64,000 nucleotides of DNA, taken from CAYNKA01 sp964397655. Its GTDB lineage: Bacteria > Spirochaetota > Spirochaetia > DTKZ01. The notes beneath the pieces were generated by a model. The model was not told the origin of the DNA. It saw only the letters and a program-made list of their open reading frames with translations, and made no database searches. The translations under genes and the position numbers were made by a program. Within the stretch, counting starts at the first letter, position 1. Every line of letters starts with the position of its first letter. This document shows, in pieces, positions 17,354-25,408 of the stretch. Location of the stretch: assembly GCA_964397655.1 (NCBI GenBank), contig CAYNKA010000008.1:1-64000 (forward strand), read 5' to 3'.

Positions 17354-18232
17354 TCAACGAGAATTCGAACAGGCAGGGCCCCGGAGATTCCACTGCGGGA
17401 ACCAATCCCGGAGGCGGCGCGCGCTCTCGCCGAGGTCCGCCGGGGAGCAGCTCTCGATTATAACGTGCGCCATCGGTTTCCGCGCGGAGAAGAGCTTCGC
17501 GAGGAAGGGAAAGTCGAGAGTCCCCCTGCCCGGAGGCACGACCTTCAATTTTCCTCCTTCCGCGGCGCAGTCCTTGGCGTGGAGGACCATCATCCTGTCC
17601 CCCCAAAGCTCGAAGCATTCCTCCACGATCCTTCGCTGATCCGCGAGGTTTTCGGTCGCGAGGAGGTTCACCGGATCGAAGACTGCTCCGAGGCTCCGCG
17701 AACCCGTTTCGTTGAAGACTCGCGCGGCTCGTTTCGGAGAGTTTACGATGTGCTTGGCGACCGGTTCGATGCACACGAGGGATCCCGTGCGTTCGGCCTC
17801 CTCCACGAGGGGCTCGAGGGTCTTCATGAAGACGCAGAAGGCGCGTTCGCCGCCGTTCTCCGGATCCTCGCCGTAATCCGCGCGGACCGACCCCGTCTCG
17901 GTCGCGACGATGCGGCAACCGAAATCGGCGGCGAACCGGAGATGCTCGCGGAAATGGTCGGCCCCGCTCGACCGCAGGGCCGGATCGGGATGGCCCATGT
18001 TGAAGTAGCAGCCCAGGACCGCGATGTCGAGGCCCCTGGAGGCGAACTCCCGCCGCACGATCCTCCCCAGGCCGGGGCTCAGGGAGCCGGGCCCCAGGAC
18101 GGGTTCGGCGAGGGCCTTGGCGAAGGCGAGCTGGACGTAGGACGCCCCGGAGGCGGCGATCCTCGCGGCGAGCTCGGCGAGCGGCAGCTTCCCGAAGTCG
18201 TGGGCCCTGACGCCGAAGTCCATGCCGCTCAT
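17354..18232 (-). CDS. Sugar-phosphate isomerase/epimerase (xylose-isomerase-like TIM barrel)
   Basis: The 292-residue protein has the AP-endonuclease-2/TIM-barrel pattern: LAARIAASGASYVQLAF, FGCRIVATETGS, LVCIEPVAKHIVNSP, SLGAVFDPVNLL, MMVLHAKD and HVIIESCSP, which provide the E, D, H, E metal-ligand set. Such enzymes epimerise or isomerise keto-sugars, or act as inosose-type dehydratases. Its ATG overlaps the GH105 stop (ATGA at 18229-18232), tying it to breakdown of uronate-containing sugars. The exact substrate is unknown. Confidence 0.85.
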   Translation of the reverse strand: MSGMDFGVRAHDFGKLPLAELAARIAASGASYVQLAFAKALAEPVLGPGSLSPGLGRIVRREFASRGLDIAVLGCYFNMGHPDPALRSSGADHFREHLRFAADFGCRIVATETGSVRADYGEDPENGGERAFCVFMKTLEPLVEEAERTGSLVCIEPVAKHIVNSPKRAARVFNETGSRSLGAVFDPVNLLATENLADQRRIVEECFELWGDRMMVLHAKDCAAEGGKLKVVPPGRGTLDFPFLAKLFSARKPMAHVIIESCSPADLGESARRLRDWFPQWNLRGPACSNSR

Positions 18233-19353
18233 GCGACGACTCCGGCCTCGCCTTCCTCGAGGGCCGCGAGGATGAAGGGGCCGACGCCCTTGTAGTCGTC
18301 CGCAACCACGGGCTCGCTCATGTAATATTCGAAGGATCCGTCACGGTAGGGGTTGCCGCCGAGCCCGCCGACCTTGCAGACGCCGGAGAGGTGGAGATCC
18401 CCCGCCTCGTCCGAACGGAGCTTCTCCCTTACGAGGCCCCGGAATCCCCTGTCCGCGACGGGCGCGAATCTCCGCTCATCGAGCAGTCCGAGCCGGATCG
18501 CCTTCCTGTAGAAGTAGACGAACATGGAGGAGCAGGAGGATTCGAGATAATTGCCCCTGCGGTCCGGAAGGTCGAGTACCTGGAACCAGAGTCCGGTCGG
18601 GCCGTCCTGGACCCGGGCTACCGCATCGGCGAGCCTGCTCACCACGCCCCGGAGCTCCCCGACGCCCCCGTGGTCCGCCGGGATGAAGTCGAGGACGTCG
18701 ACCAGGGCCATCGCGTACCAGCCGACCGCCCTGCCCCAGACGTGAGGCGATCTGCCGGTTTCGGGATCGGACCAGGCCTGGGCCCTGCTCTCGTCCCAGG
18801 CGTGACGGAGCAGACCCGTCTTCACGTCCCTCGTGACCCGCTCCGAGAGGAGGAATTCGCGCACGACCTCGTCGAAGAGTCCGGGCTCGCCGAAATCGCG
18901 GGCCCACCGGGCGAGAAAGGGCCCCTGCATATACAGCCCGTCCAGCCAGACCTGATGGGGATAGATGCGCTTGTGCCAATAACAGCCGTTCGAAGTCTTC
19001 GGGTGGCCGTCGAACTGAGAGCGGAGGGTACGGAGGGCCCGTTCGTACCGCGGGCCGTCGTCTCCCTCCGTGAATTCGAAGAGCACCTTGCCCGGATTGA
19101 TCTGGTCGACGTTGTATTCCTCGAGCTCGTATCCGAGGATCGAACCATCCTCGTCCACGAGGACTTCGAGGCAGTCCTTCACGAACCGGGAATAACGGCC
19201 GTCGCCGGTCTTCCTTCCGACGGCGAGGAGAGCCGCGAGCACGAGGCCGTTCTCGTAATGCCAGACTGTTTTTTCGGGAGCGTGTCGCCTCATGACCGAG
19301 TCTGCCATCCGGACGGCGTAGACCTCGGCTTTTTTCCCTCCGTTGTCGTTCAT
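18229..19353 (-). CDS. Glycoside hydrolase family 105/88, unsaturated rhamnogalacturonyl hydrolase-like
   Basis: The 374-residue protein has the (alpha/alpha)6 barrel features of YteR-type enzymes: KTVWHYENGLVLAAL, HKRIYPHQVWLDGLYMQGPFLARWA with the catalytic Asp in WLDGLY, SPHVWGRAVGWYAMALVDVLDF, and the closing CKVGGLGGNPYRDGSFEYYM. Intracellular GH105 enzymes split the 4,5-unsaturated uronate from pectin-derived disaccharides by hydrating the double bond. Start ATG at 19353 matches the family length; the frame is open to 19638 without support. It sits with YhcH, IclR and a TRAP importer in a likely uronate-oligosaccharide pathway. Confidence 0.9.
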   Translation of the reverse strand: MNDNGGKKAEVYAVRMADSVMRRHAPEKTVWHYENGLVLAALLAVGRKTGDGRYSRFVKDCLEVLVDEDGSILGYELEEYNVDQINPGKVLFEFTEGDDGPRYERALRTLRSQFDGHPKTSNGCYWHKRIYPHQVWLDGLYMQGPFLARWARDFGEPGLFDEVVREFLLSERVTRDVKTGLLRHAWDESRAQAWSDPETGRSPHVWGRAVGWYAMALVDVLDFIPADHGGVGELRGVVSRLADAVARVQDGPTGLWFQVLDLPDRRGNYLESSCSSMFVYFYRKAIRLGLLDERRFAPVADRGFRGLVREKLRSDEAGDLHLSGVCKVGGLGGNPYRDGSFEYYMSEPVVADDYKGVGPFILAALEEGEAGVVA

Positions 19354-19366
19354 CGACGCCCGGACC

Positions 19367-19825
19367 CTACACGGCGACTTTGACCACCACCTTGCGGAGC
19401 TTGCGCTTCCCCTCGAAGTCGCAGGAAGGCTTGTGGGCGTCCTGGGGGAAGAAGATCGCGAAGACGTCGGGAGTGAGCGGAACGAACGCCTCCGGAACCG
19501 AGGCGTTCCCGTAGAAACCGAGGTCGCGTTCCTCGATGAAGGGCTCCGAAGGCCGGAGGTTTCCGAGGGGGGTCGCCCAGCAGCTCTCCTTGCCGTCCAG
19601 CACGAACTGGATGTCGATGTATTTCCTGTGCGCCTCATACTTGCCGGCCGCGGGGTCCTTGGTCTCGTAGGACATGACCTGGACGATCACGCGGTCGCCG
19701 TCCACGGGGTGCTTGCCCTCCGGCAGCCTGCCGACGTCGTTCTTCCCGAGATAATCGATCGCCGTGTCGAGGTTCTTGGAGATTCCCTTGTAGGATTTCA
19801 GGTTACCGAAGCTGTCGTAGATCAT
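19367..19825 (-). CDS. YhcH/YjgK/YiaL-family protein
   Basis: The 152-residue cupin-like protein shows the family pattern: LPEGKHPVDGDRVIVQVMSYETKDPAAG-type N-region, YEAHRKYIDIQFVLDGKE with the metal-binding histidine, and FAIFFPQDAHKPSC near the C-terminus. Members accompany sugar-acid operons (for example yiaL and yhcH) and may act as anomerase or isomerase. It is 13 bases upstream of the GH105 gene, so cotranscription is likely. Confidence 0.9.
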   Translation of the reverse strand: MIYDSFGNLKSYKGISKNLDTAIDYLGKNDVGRLPEGKHPVDGDRVIVQVMSYETKDPAAGKYEAHRKYIDIQFVLDGKESCWATPLGNLRPSEPFIEERDLGFYGNASVPEAFVPLTPDVFAIFFPQDAHKPSCDFEGKRKLRKVVVKVAV

Positions 19826-19896
19826 TCATTTTCCTCCGAATTCTTTTTGACTCCATTATGCCCCGCGGAAAAAGGGAACACAAGCGGCGAGGGTCC

Positions 19897-20649
19897 CTAT
19901 TCCCCCCGGTAGCCGAGCCGTTCCGAGATGTCGCGGGCCGTCTCCTTCGCACGGGCGGCGAGTTCCTCGACCTTCTCCCTCGTGATCCTCTGGGTGGGAC
20001 CCGAGATCGAGATGGACGCGCAGACCCTTCCCTTGTTGTCGTACACGGGGGCTCCCACGCAGCGGACCCCCTCCTCGTGCTCCACGTCGTCCACCGAAAA
20101 GCCGCGCTTCCGGACGAGTTCGAGATCCTCGAGGAGCGCCTTCCGCTCCGTGATCGTGTTCGGCGTGAACTTGACGAGTTCCAACCGGTTGACGAGGCGG
20201 ATCTTCTGGTCGTCGTCCAGGAAGGCGAGGATGGCCTTCCCTACCGCAGTGCAGTGCAGGGGTCCGCGGACTCCGATGACCGAGTAGGTCCGGAGCCGCT
20301 TCGAGGACTCGAAGCATTCCACGTACAGGACCTCGTCGTCGTCGAGGACCGTGAGATGCACCGTCTCGTCGAGCAGGTGATTGAGCTGCTGAAGGTAGGG
20401 GCTCGCCACCTTCCGGAGTTCGAAGTTCTTTTGAGCCTCCTGGCCGAGCTCCAAAAGCCTGATCCCGAGGGAGAAGGTTCCCGTCGGTTCGTCCTTCTCG
20501 ACGATCCTCTCGGCTTCGAGGGTTTCGAGGATGGAGAACGTGGTGCTCTTGGGGATGCGGAGCGTGCGGCAGATCTGAGTGAGACTCAACCTGCCTTCCT
20601 TCCCCAGAAGACTGAGAATGGCGGCCGCCCGTTTTACCGAATTGACCAT
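19897..20649 (-). CDS. IclR-family transcriptional regulator
   Basis: The 250-residue regulator has an N-terminal winged helix (SVKRAAAILSLLGKEGRLSLTQICRTL and IPKSTTFSILETL) and a C-terminal effector domain (GPLHCTAVGKAILAFL, RGFSVDDVEHEEGVRCVGAPVYD, and VCASISISGPTQRI). IclR proteins respond to sugar acids or aromatic acids. ATG at 20649 has AAGGG upstream and begins exactly at the HTH; the open frame to 20712 adds an unsupported extension. Lying between the TRAP genes and the GH105 group, it probably controls this locus. Confidence 0.92.
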   Translation of the reverse strand: MVNSVKRAAAILSLLGKEGRLSLTQICRTLRIPKSTTFSILETLEAERIVEKDEPTGTFSLGIRLLELGQEAQKNFELRKVASPYLQQLNHLLDETVHLTVLDDDEVLYVECFESSKRLRTYSVIGVRGPLHCTAVGKAILAFLDDDQKIRLVNRLELVKFTPNTITERKALLEDLELVRKRGFSVDDVEHEEGVRCVGAPVYDNKGRVCASISISGPTQRITREKVEELAARAKETARDISERLGYRGE

Positions 20650-20739
20650 GCTTGAACCCTTCCGCGCGTGAGACGCCGGGAACGCGAAGCGGACCTCGGT
20701 CCGCTTCTCCAAACTTATATCAAAGGCCCGGAAAAACCG

Positions 20740-22017
20740 CTACCCCTGCTTAAGGAGGAGTCTCGGCAGGAAAGTCGTCAATTCCGGCACGAGCGTGATC
20801 GCGATCAGCACGACGACGAGCGGAACGAGGAAGGGCACCGCGGCCTTCGTGACCCGTTCGAAGGAGATCTTGGCCACGTTCGCGGTCACGAAGAGCACGA
20901 TCCCCACGGGCGGCGTTATGGTGCCGATCATCAGGTTGAGCACGATGAGGTTGCCGAATTGGATCGGATCGATGTGGAGCCCCGTCGCCACGGGAAGCAG
21001 GATCGGTACGAGGATCATCATCGCCGCGATCGCTTCCATGAAACAGCCGACGAAGAGCAGGAAGAGGTTGATCACCAGAAGCACGACGAGGGGATTGGAG
21101 GAGACCGTCGCGAGCGCCCTGCCGATGGTCTGCGGCACGTCCGCCACCGACAGGTCCCAGCCGAAGAGGACCGCGGTCATGACGAGGGCGAGGACCACGC
21201 CGTTCGTCTCGATCGTCATGATCACCATTCGGGGGAAGTCCCTTATCTTGAACTCCTTGTAGATGAAGAGGCCGAGCACGAGGGCGTAGAAGGCCGCCAC
21301 GACCGCCGCCTCGGTAGGCGTGAACATTCCGCTCACGATGCCGCCGAAGAGCACGACCGGGGCGAGCAGGGCCCAGAAGGCTTCCCGGAAGGCCTTCCAG
21401 ATCGTCGAGGGCCGCGGGAAGGGATTCTTCGGGTAATTGCGTTTCTTCGAATACATAGCGACCATGATCATGAGGGAGACGGCCATGAGGAGGCCGGGTA
21501 CGACGCCTCCCATGAAGAGGCCTCCCACCGACGTGTCCGCGAGCACGCCGTAGATTATCATCGGCAGACTCGGCGGGATGATGGGACCGATGGTCGACGA
21601 GGCGGCGGTGATCGCCGCGGAGAAATCGATGTCGTACCCGCCTTCCTTCATGGCTGCGATCTCGATCGTTCCCAGCCCGCCCGCGTCGGCCACGGCGGAG
21701 CCGGACATTCCCGCGAAGATCACGCTCGCAAGGACGTTCGCGTGCCCGAGGCCTCCGCGCATCCAGCCGACCACGACGCTCGCAAAGTTGAAAATCCTCC
21801 GAGTGACCCCCGAGGTGTTCATGATGTTGCCCATGAGGATGAAGAAGGGGGCCGCGAGCAGGGGAAAGGAGTTCGCGGCGTTCGTGATCCTCTGGGCGAC
21901 CGTGAGAGGATTGAGGCCGCTCGTCAGGATGTGGAGGAGCGAGCTCACGCCGAGGCTCACGTAGATGGGCACGCCGAGGAACATGAGGGCGAGCCATACG
22001 AAGAAAATCGCGATCAT
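20740..22017 (-). CDS. TRAP transporter large permease (DctM family), second system
   Basis: The 425-residue protein is clearly homologous to the DctM at 9905-11197: GMSGSAVADAGGLGTIEIAAM, SSTIGPIIPPSLP and LMIGTITPPVGIVLF. ATG at 22017 overlaps the stop of the small permease (ATGA at 22014-22017). It forms the transport channel of the second TRAP importer, which from its neighbours likely carries uronic acids or small uronate oligosaccharides. Confidence 0.94.
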   Translation of the reverse strand: MIAIFFVWLALMFLGVPIYVSLGVSSLLHILTSGLNPLTVAQRITNAANSFPLLAAPFFILMGNIMNTSGVTRRIFNFASVVVGWMRGGLGHANVLASVIFAGMSGSAVADAGGLGTIEIAAMKEGGYDIDFSAAITAASSTIGPIIPPSLPMIIYGVLADTSVGGLFMGGVVPGLLMAVSLMIMVAMYSKKRNYPKNPFPRPSTIWKAFREAFWALLAPVVLFGGIVSGMFTPTEAAVVAAFYALVLGLFIYKEFKIRDFPRMVIMTIETNGVVLALVMTAVLFGWDLSVADVPQTIGRALATVSSNPLVVLLVINLFLLFVGCFMEAIAAMMILVPILLPVATGLHIDPIQFGNLIVLNLMIGTITPPVGIVLFVTANVAKISFERVTKAAVPFLVPLVVVLIAITLVPELTTFLPRLLLKQG

Positions 22018-22505
22018 AGGACGTTCCCTCCCCTGTCCACGGACCCGGTGAGCGCATTGATGAGCGCGTAGAAGGCTATGAGCAGGCACGAGGCGGGGAC
22101 GACGACGTAGACCGCGGCGTAGGTGAAGAACAACGTCACCGTCGGGACGTCGAAGCTCTTCTGGACCATGCGGAAGCCCAGCCAGGCGAGGGCGCCGTTG
22201 AAGACGAAGACCAGGATGTTGTTGAAGACGTTCACCGCCCGTCGGGTACCGGGAGGAAACAGGTCGAAGACCGCGCTGATTCTTATGTGGGTTCCGCTCC
22301 GGGTCGCGAAGACCCAGCCGATGAAGGCGACCCAAATGAAGAGGTAACGCGCGAGTTCCTCCGACCACACGAGAGGCGAGCCGATGACGTACCGCATGAA
22401 CACCTGAAACAGGACGACCGTGAAGATGAGAACGAAAAGACCCACGGCGAAGACGTCGAGCGCCCGATCGACGAGCCGTTTCGCCGCGAGCAGCGTTTTC
22501 CGCAT
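22014..22505 (-). CDS. TRAP transporter small permease (DctQ family), second system
   Basis: The 163-residue membrane protein has four spans and the DctQ pattern VLFQVFMRYVIGSPLVWSEE followed by RYLFIWVAFIGWVFATRSG. It lies between the binding protein and DctM genes and starts 72 bases after the binding-protein stop, beyond a strong hairpin. It pairs with DctM in the membrane. Confidence 0.92.
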   Translation of the reverse strand: MRKTLLAAKRLVDRALDVFAVGLFVLIFTVVLFQVFMRYVIGSPLVWSEELARYLFIWVAFIGWVFATRSGTHIRISAVFDLFPPGTRRAVNVFNNILVFVFNGALAWLGFRMVQKSFDVPTVTLFFTYAAVYVVVPASCLLIAFYALINALTGSVDRGGNVL

Positions 22506-22537
22506 GGCGATTTTCTCCTCAAGAAGAAAGGATGAAA

Positions 22538-22560
22538 GGGGCCCCTGCCGCAGGGGCCCC
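22538..22560 (-). other. Intercistronic hairpin after the second TRAP binding-protein gene
   Basis: A perfect 10-bp stem (22538-22547 with 22551-22560, GGGGCCCCTG/CAGGGGCCCC) closes on CCG. No T run follows in the direction of transcription, so partial read-through and mRNA-end protection of the binding-protein message are more likely than full termination. Confidence 0.65.
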
Positions 22561-22577
22561 CGAAATCGGGCCTGCGG

Positions 22578-23573
22578 CTATTTGACCGCCTGGATCTTGT
22601 CCCATATGCCTGCGCCCCACTTGGACTCGAACTTCTTGGGGACGACGTCGAGGACGGCCTTGCGGAATTCGTCCACGTTCGGCTGGATGACGGTCATGCC
22701 GGCCGCCTTGAACTTGTCGGCGAGTTCGTTTTCGGCTTTCTTGATCTCGGCGTTCTGCCAGGCGATGCCCGCGGCGATCCCTTCCTGAAGCGCCTTCTGA
22801 TCGGCGGCCGAGAGCTTCTTCCAGGTGGCCTCGTTCGTGACGACGAGCCTCGGAGTGATGATATGGCTCGTGAGCACGAGATATTTCTGGACCTCGAAGA
22901 ACTTCCCGGACTGGATGGTCGGAAGCGGGTTCTCCTGACCGTCCACGACGTTCTGCTGGAGGGCGAGGTAGAGCTCGTTGAAGTTCATCGGAGTGGGTTT
23001 CGCGCCCCAGGACTCCGCCATGGCGCGGAACACGTCGTTTTCGGGAACGCGGATCTTGAAGTTTGCCATGTCGGCGAGCTTCTCGACCTTCTTGTTGCTC
23101 GTGGTGAGCTGGCGGGTGCCGTAGTAGGTGGTGCCGAGGATGCGCATCCCGCGCTTTTCGATGAGCTGCTTGTTGAATTCCTCCCCTATGGGGCCGTTCA
23201 TGGCCTTCACGAGGTGATCCATGTCGCGCCACACGTAGGGAGCCTCGGTGATCGCGATCGCGGGAACCCACTGGCCGAAATTCGCGGTCCCCTCGGTGAC
23301 GAGTTCCTGGGTACCGGTGGCTACCGCTTCGATCATGTCGCGCGATCCGCCGAGCTGTCCGCCGGGGAATCCCTTCACCTGGATCCTGCCCTGGGTCTTG
23401 GCGGAAACGTCGGCGGCCACCTTGTCGATCATCTGTACCGCGGGATGGCTCGTCGCGAGCACGTCGCCCCATTTCAGCGTCATCTTCTGCTGCGCCGCCT
23501 CGTTCGATCCCCCCGCGAACGAGACCGCCGCGAGGACGGTCAGGGCGAGGCCTAGGATCAGTGCCTTTTTCAT
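22578..23573 (-). CDS. TRAP transporter substrate-binding protein (DctP family), second system
   Basis: The 331-residue periplasmic protein has a signal peptide (MKKALILGLALTVLAAVSFAGG) and the DctP pattern: TQGRIQVKGFPGGQLGGSRD, KIRVPENDVFRAMAESWGAKPTPM with the ligand arginine, and FNELYLALQQNVVDGQENP. ATG at 23573 is preceded by GGAGG at 5-base spacing. Its nearby enzymes (GH105, YhcH, isomerase) suggest a uronate or uronate disaccharide as ligand. The promoter and two inverted repeats lie upstream. Confidence 0.94.
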   Translation of the reverse strand: MKKALILGLALTVLAAVSFAGGSNEAAQQKMTLKWGDVLATSHPAVQMIDKVAADVSAKTQGRIQVKGFPGGQLGGSRDMIEAVATGTQELVTEGTANFGQWVPAIAITEAPYVWRDMDHLVKAMNGPIGEEFNKQLIEKRGMRILGTTYYGTRQLTTSNKKVEKLADMANFKIRVPENDVFRAMAESWGAKPTPMNFNELYLALQQNVVDGQENPLPTIQSGKFFEVQKYLVLTSHIITPRLVVTNEATWKKLSAADQKALQEGIAAGIAWQNAEIKKAENELADKFKAAGMTVIQPNVDEFRKAVLDVVPKKFESKWGAGIWDKIQAVK

Positions 23574-23630
23574 GAAATCCTCCTTTTCATCGTATACCGG
23601 TTCCTTCACTGTTCGGACATTCGTCAACGA

Positions 23631-23698
23631 TGTTCATATATTTGAACACGTTTCCTATATGAGAATATAAGTGTAAAACGTGCCGCATCCGGTGTCAA
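23631..23698 (-). promoter_or_regulatory. Promoter and candidate IclR operator of the second TRAP operon
   Basis: Leftward, TTGACA (23698-23693), 17 bp, TACACT (23675-23670). Two perfect inverted repeats follow: TATAT-GAGA-ATATA at 23656-23669, over the predicted start, and TGTTCA-N6-TGAACA at 23631-23648, in the leader. Both are placed where a repressor would block transcription. The IclR gene in the same operon is the obvious candidate. Confidence 0.6.
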
Positions 23699-23708
23699 GA
23701 AATTTTCT

Positions 23709-24344
23709 TCAGCCGCCGAAAAATCCGCGGATACCGGAATAGAAGAAATAGACGCCGAAGCCGAACAGGATACCCGCGCAGAAGCCGATGAGGATCCGGT
23801 AGGGGACGGGCTTCAGGAAACGCCTTCCCCTGGACACCGCGTAGGAGACCGCCGCATACCAGACGAGGTCCCCGAAGACGTGGCCGAGGAAGAAGGCGAG
23901 AACGCCGGGGATGCCGAGTTCCATGCCCCGGAGGATGTAGCCGAGACCGATGGTGACCCACCAGAGCGTCCAGTAGGGATTCGAGACGCTGAGGACGATC
24001 CCCTCGAGGACGAGGTGGCCGTAGCCCTCACCTTCGGCGCCGAGGTCCAGTTCGAGGGTGGGGAGCGAACGGAACATCCCGATCGCGAGATGGAGCATGA
24101 CGAGCGAGCCGACGAGGGATATGGCCACGAATACTCCGGGCCGGCGGAGGACCTCGGCGAAGCCCGCCGCTATGGCAGCGACGAGCAGGCCCTCGAGGAT
24201 GCCGTGACCGAGGATGAAGAGCGGTCCCGCCGAGGCTCCCCGCCTCGAGCTTTCGGTCACCGTGGCCGTGAGGAGGGGCCCCGGCATCATCGCCCCGGAG
24301 AGAGCCACTGCGACGGAGGAAAGAAACAGGAACAGATATGCCAT
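23709..24344 (-). CDS. LysE/RhtB-family amino-acid exporter
   Basis: The 211-residue protein has about six membrane spans and LysE features: ALSGAMMPGPLLTATVTESSR-type N-terminus, FILGHGILEGLLV, and NPYWTLWWVTIG in the middle. Such proteins export amino acids or similar small solutes. Its ATG shares one base with the AraC stop (TGATG at 24342-24346), so it is coupled to the regulator, which probably controls it. The track-long N-terminal extension has no support. Confidence 0.88.
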   Translation of the reverse strand: MAYLFLFLSSVAVALSGAMMPGPLLTATVTESSRRGASAGPLFILGHGILEGLLVAAIAAGFAEVLRRPGVFVAISLVGSLVMLHLAIGMFRSLPTLELDLGAEGEGYGHLVLEGIVLSVSNPYWTLWWVTIGLGYILRGMELGIPGVLAFFLGHVFGDLVWYAAVSYAVSRGRRFLKPVPYRILIGFCAGILFGFGVYFFYSGIRGFFGG

Positions 24345-25141
24345 CACACGCTCCTCGAGGTCTTCGTTTCGCGCCAGCGGCTCGGAGTCGTCCCGCTGCG
24401 CGCCTTGAAGGCCCGGATGAAACTCCGTGCAGAGTCGAAGCCGCAGGCCTCCGCCACGGCTTCCAGCTTTTCGCCCGAGTTGAGGAGAAGCTCCTCCGCA
24501 CGCTTCATACGCTCCGCCATGAAGGCCTCCCGCGGGGAGACGCCCAGGACCTCGCGGAAAAGCCGCCGCAGATGCCCCGCGGACTGGAAGACCGCCCGCG
24601 ACGTCTCCTCGACTGCGACGCCCTCGTGCATGTGCTCCCTGAAGTAGGAAAGCGCGACGGACACGGTGCGGGACGAGGCGGGGCGAAAGGCGCCGAACTC
24701 CTCGCGGGGAAGGCCACCGAGGATCTGCAGGGACAGCTCCTGGAGGAGCCGCTCCGACTGCAGCGCCGAAAGCGGCGTCGGCGTCTGCAGGGATTCGAGC
24801 ACGGGCTCGAAACAACGGTCAATCTGGGCAAGGGCCTCCGCCGACAGCCGCACCGACGCGAGGCCCCGCTTCGCGAGAAGGGAGCCGAGGGGCTCCGGCA
24901 CCCGGGAAAAATGCACGACTTCGACTTCGCACTCCTCGCCGCGCGAGCCCCCCCAACCGTGGGCTTCCCTCGGCGAGAAGACCCAGAGCGTTCCCCCCTC
25001 GACCTTGAGCCGTTTTCCCCCGGTACCGAGCAGGTCGCAGGAACCGCGTCTGATGAGCTGGAATTCCCAGCCTTCCCGCGCATACACGGGAACGGGCCGG
25101 TCTCCGTATCGCCTGGGGCCCGATCCGAGATAGAGGATCAT
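24344..25141 (-). CDS. AraC-family transcriptional regulator
   Basis: The 265-residue protein has a cupin-like N-terminal sensor (EGGTLWVFSPREAHGWG) and a C-terminal double HTH (about 165-262), with ETSRAVFQSAGHLRRLFREVLG, SPREAFMAERMKRAEELL, and the second helix pair AEACGFDSARSFIRAFKARSG ending in TTPSRWR. ATG at 25141 is chosen because GGAGG precedes it, although spacing is only 4; ATG codons at 25168 and 25195 are alternatives. Tight coupling to the LysE-type exporter suggests control of efflux. Confidence 0.85.
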   Translation of the reverse strand: MILYLGSGPRRYGDRPVPVYAREGWEFQLIRRGSCDLLGTGGKRLKVEGGTLWVFSPREAHGWGGSRGEECEVEVVHFSRVPEPLGSLLAKRGLASVRLSAEALAQIDRCFEPVLESLQTPTPLSALQSERLLQELSLQILGGLPREEFGAFRPASSRTVSVALSYFREHMHEGVAVEETSRAVFQSAGHLRRLFREVLGVSPREAFMAERMKRAEELLLNSGEKLEAVAEACGFDSARSFIRAFKARSGTTPSRWRETKTSRSV

Positions 25142-25260
25142 GCCGCCTCCGTGACCGATTTCGCCCATTTTCCGCCCGTTTCGGCAGTTGGTCAAGAGAA
25201 ATGAGGTTGCGGAGCCCCTTCTTCGGTCTCACCCCGTGAGACTTGCGACCGAGGCATAAC

Positions 25261-25289
25261 TTGACTATTTGGAGAATTCGGCATAGCAT
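25261..25289 (+). promoter_or_regulatory. Candidate promoter of the rnf operon
   Basis: TTGACT at 25261-25266, a 17-bp spacer and TAGCAT at 25284-25289. The leader to rnfC would be about 115 bases and includes AAGGAG at 25392-25397, 11 bases before the ATG. A TATAAT at 25333-25338 lacks a matching -35 box. Confidence 0.45.
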
Positions 25290-25408
25290 AACAGCATAGA
25301 GAAAAGCCTATATTTGGATAAATTTTTCTCCATATAATTCGAGCATTGTACGGAGGGACGACCGCCGGTCGGCATCACCTTCCCATACGATAAGGAGCAA
25401 TCGCAATC

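Noticed and set aside
23709..24815. Longer LysE reading frame starting at 24815
   Set aside because: The upstream part overlaps the AraC HTH region in another frame. The hydrophobic N-terminus and coupling support the ATG at 24344.
25311..25338. Second rnf promoter at TATAAT 25333-25338
   Set aside because: No -35 element at 16-18 bp; the nearest TTTGGA leaves only 14 bp.
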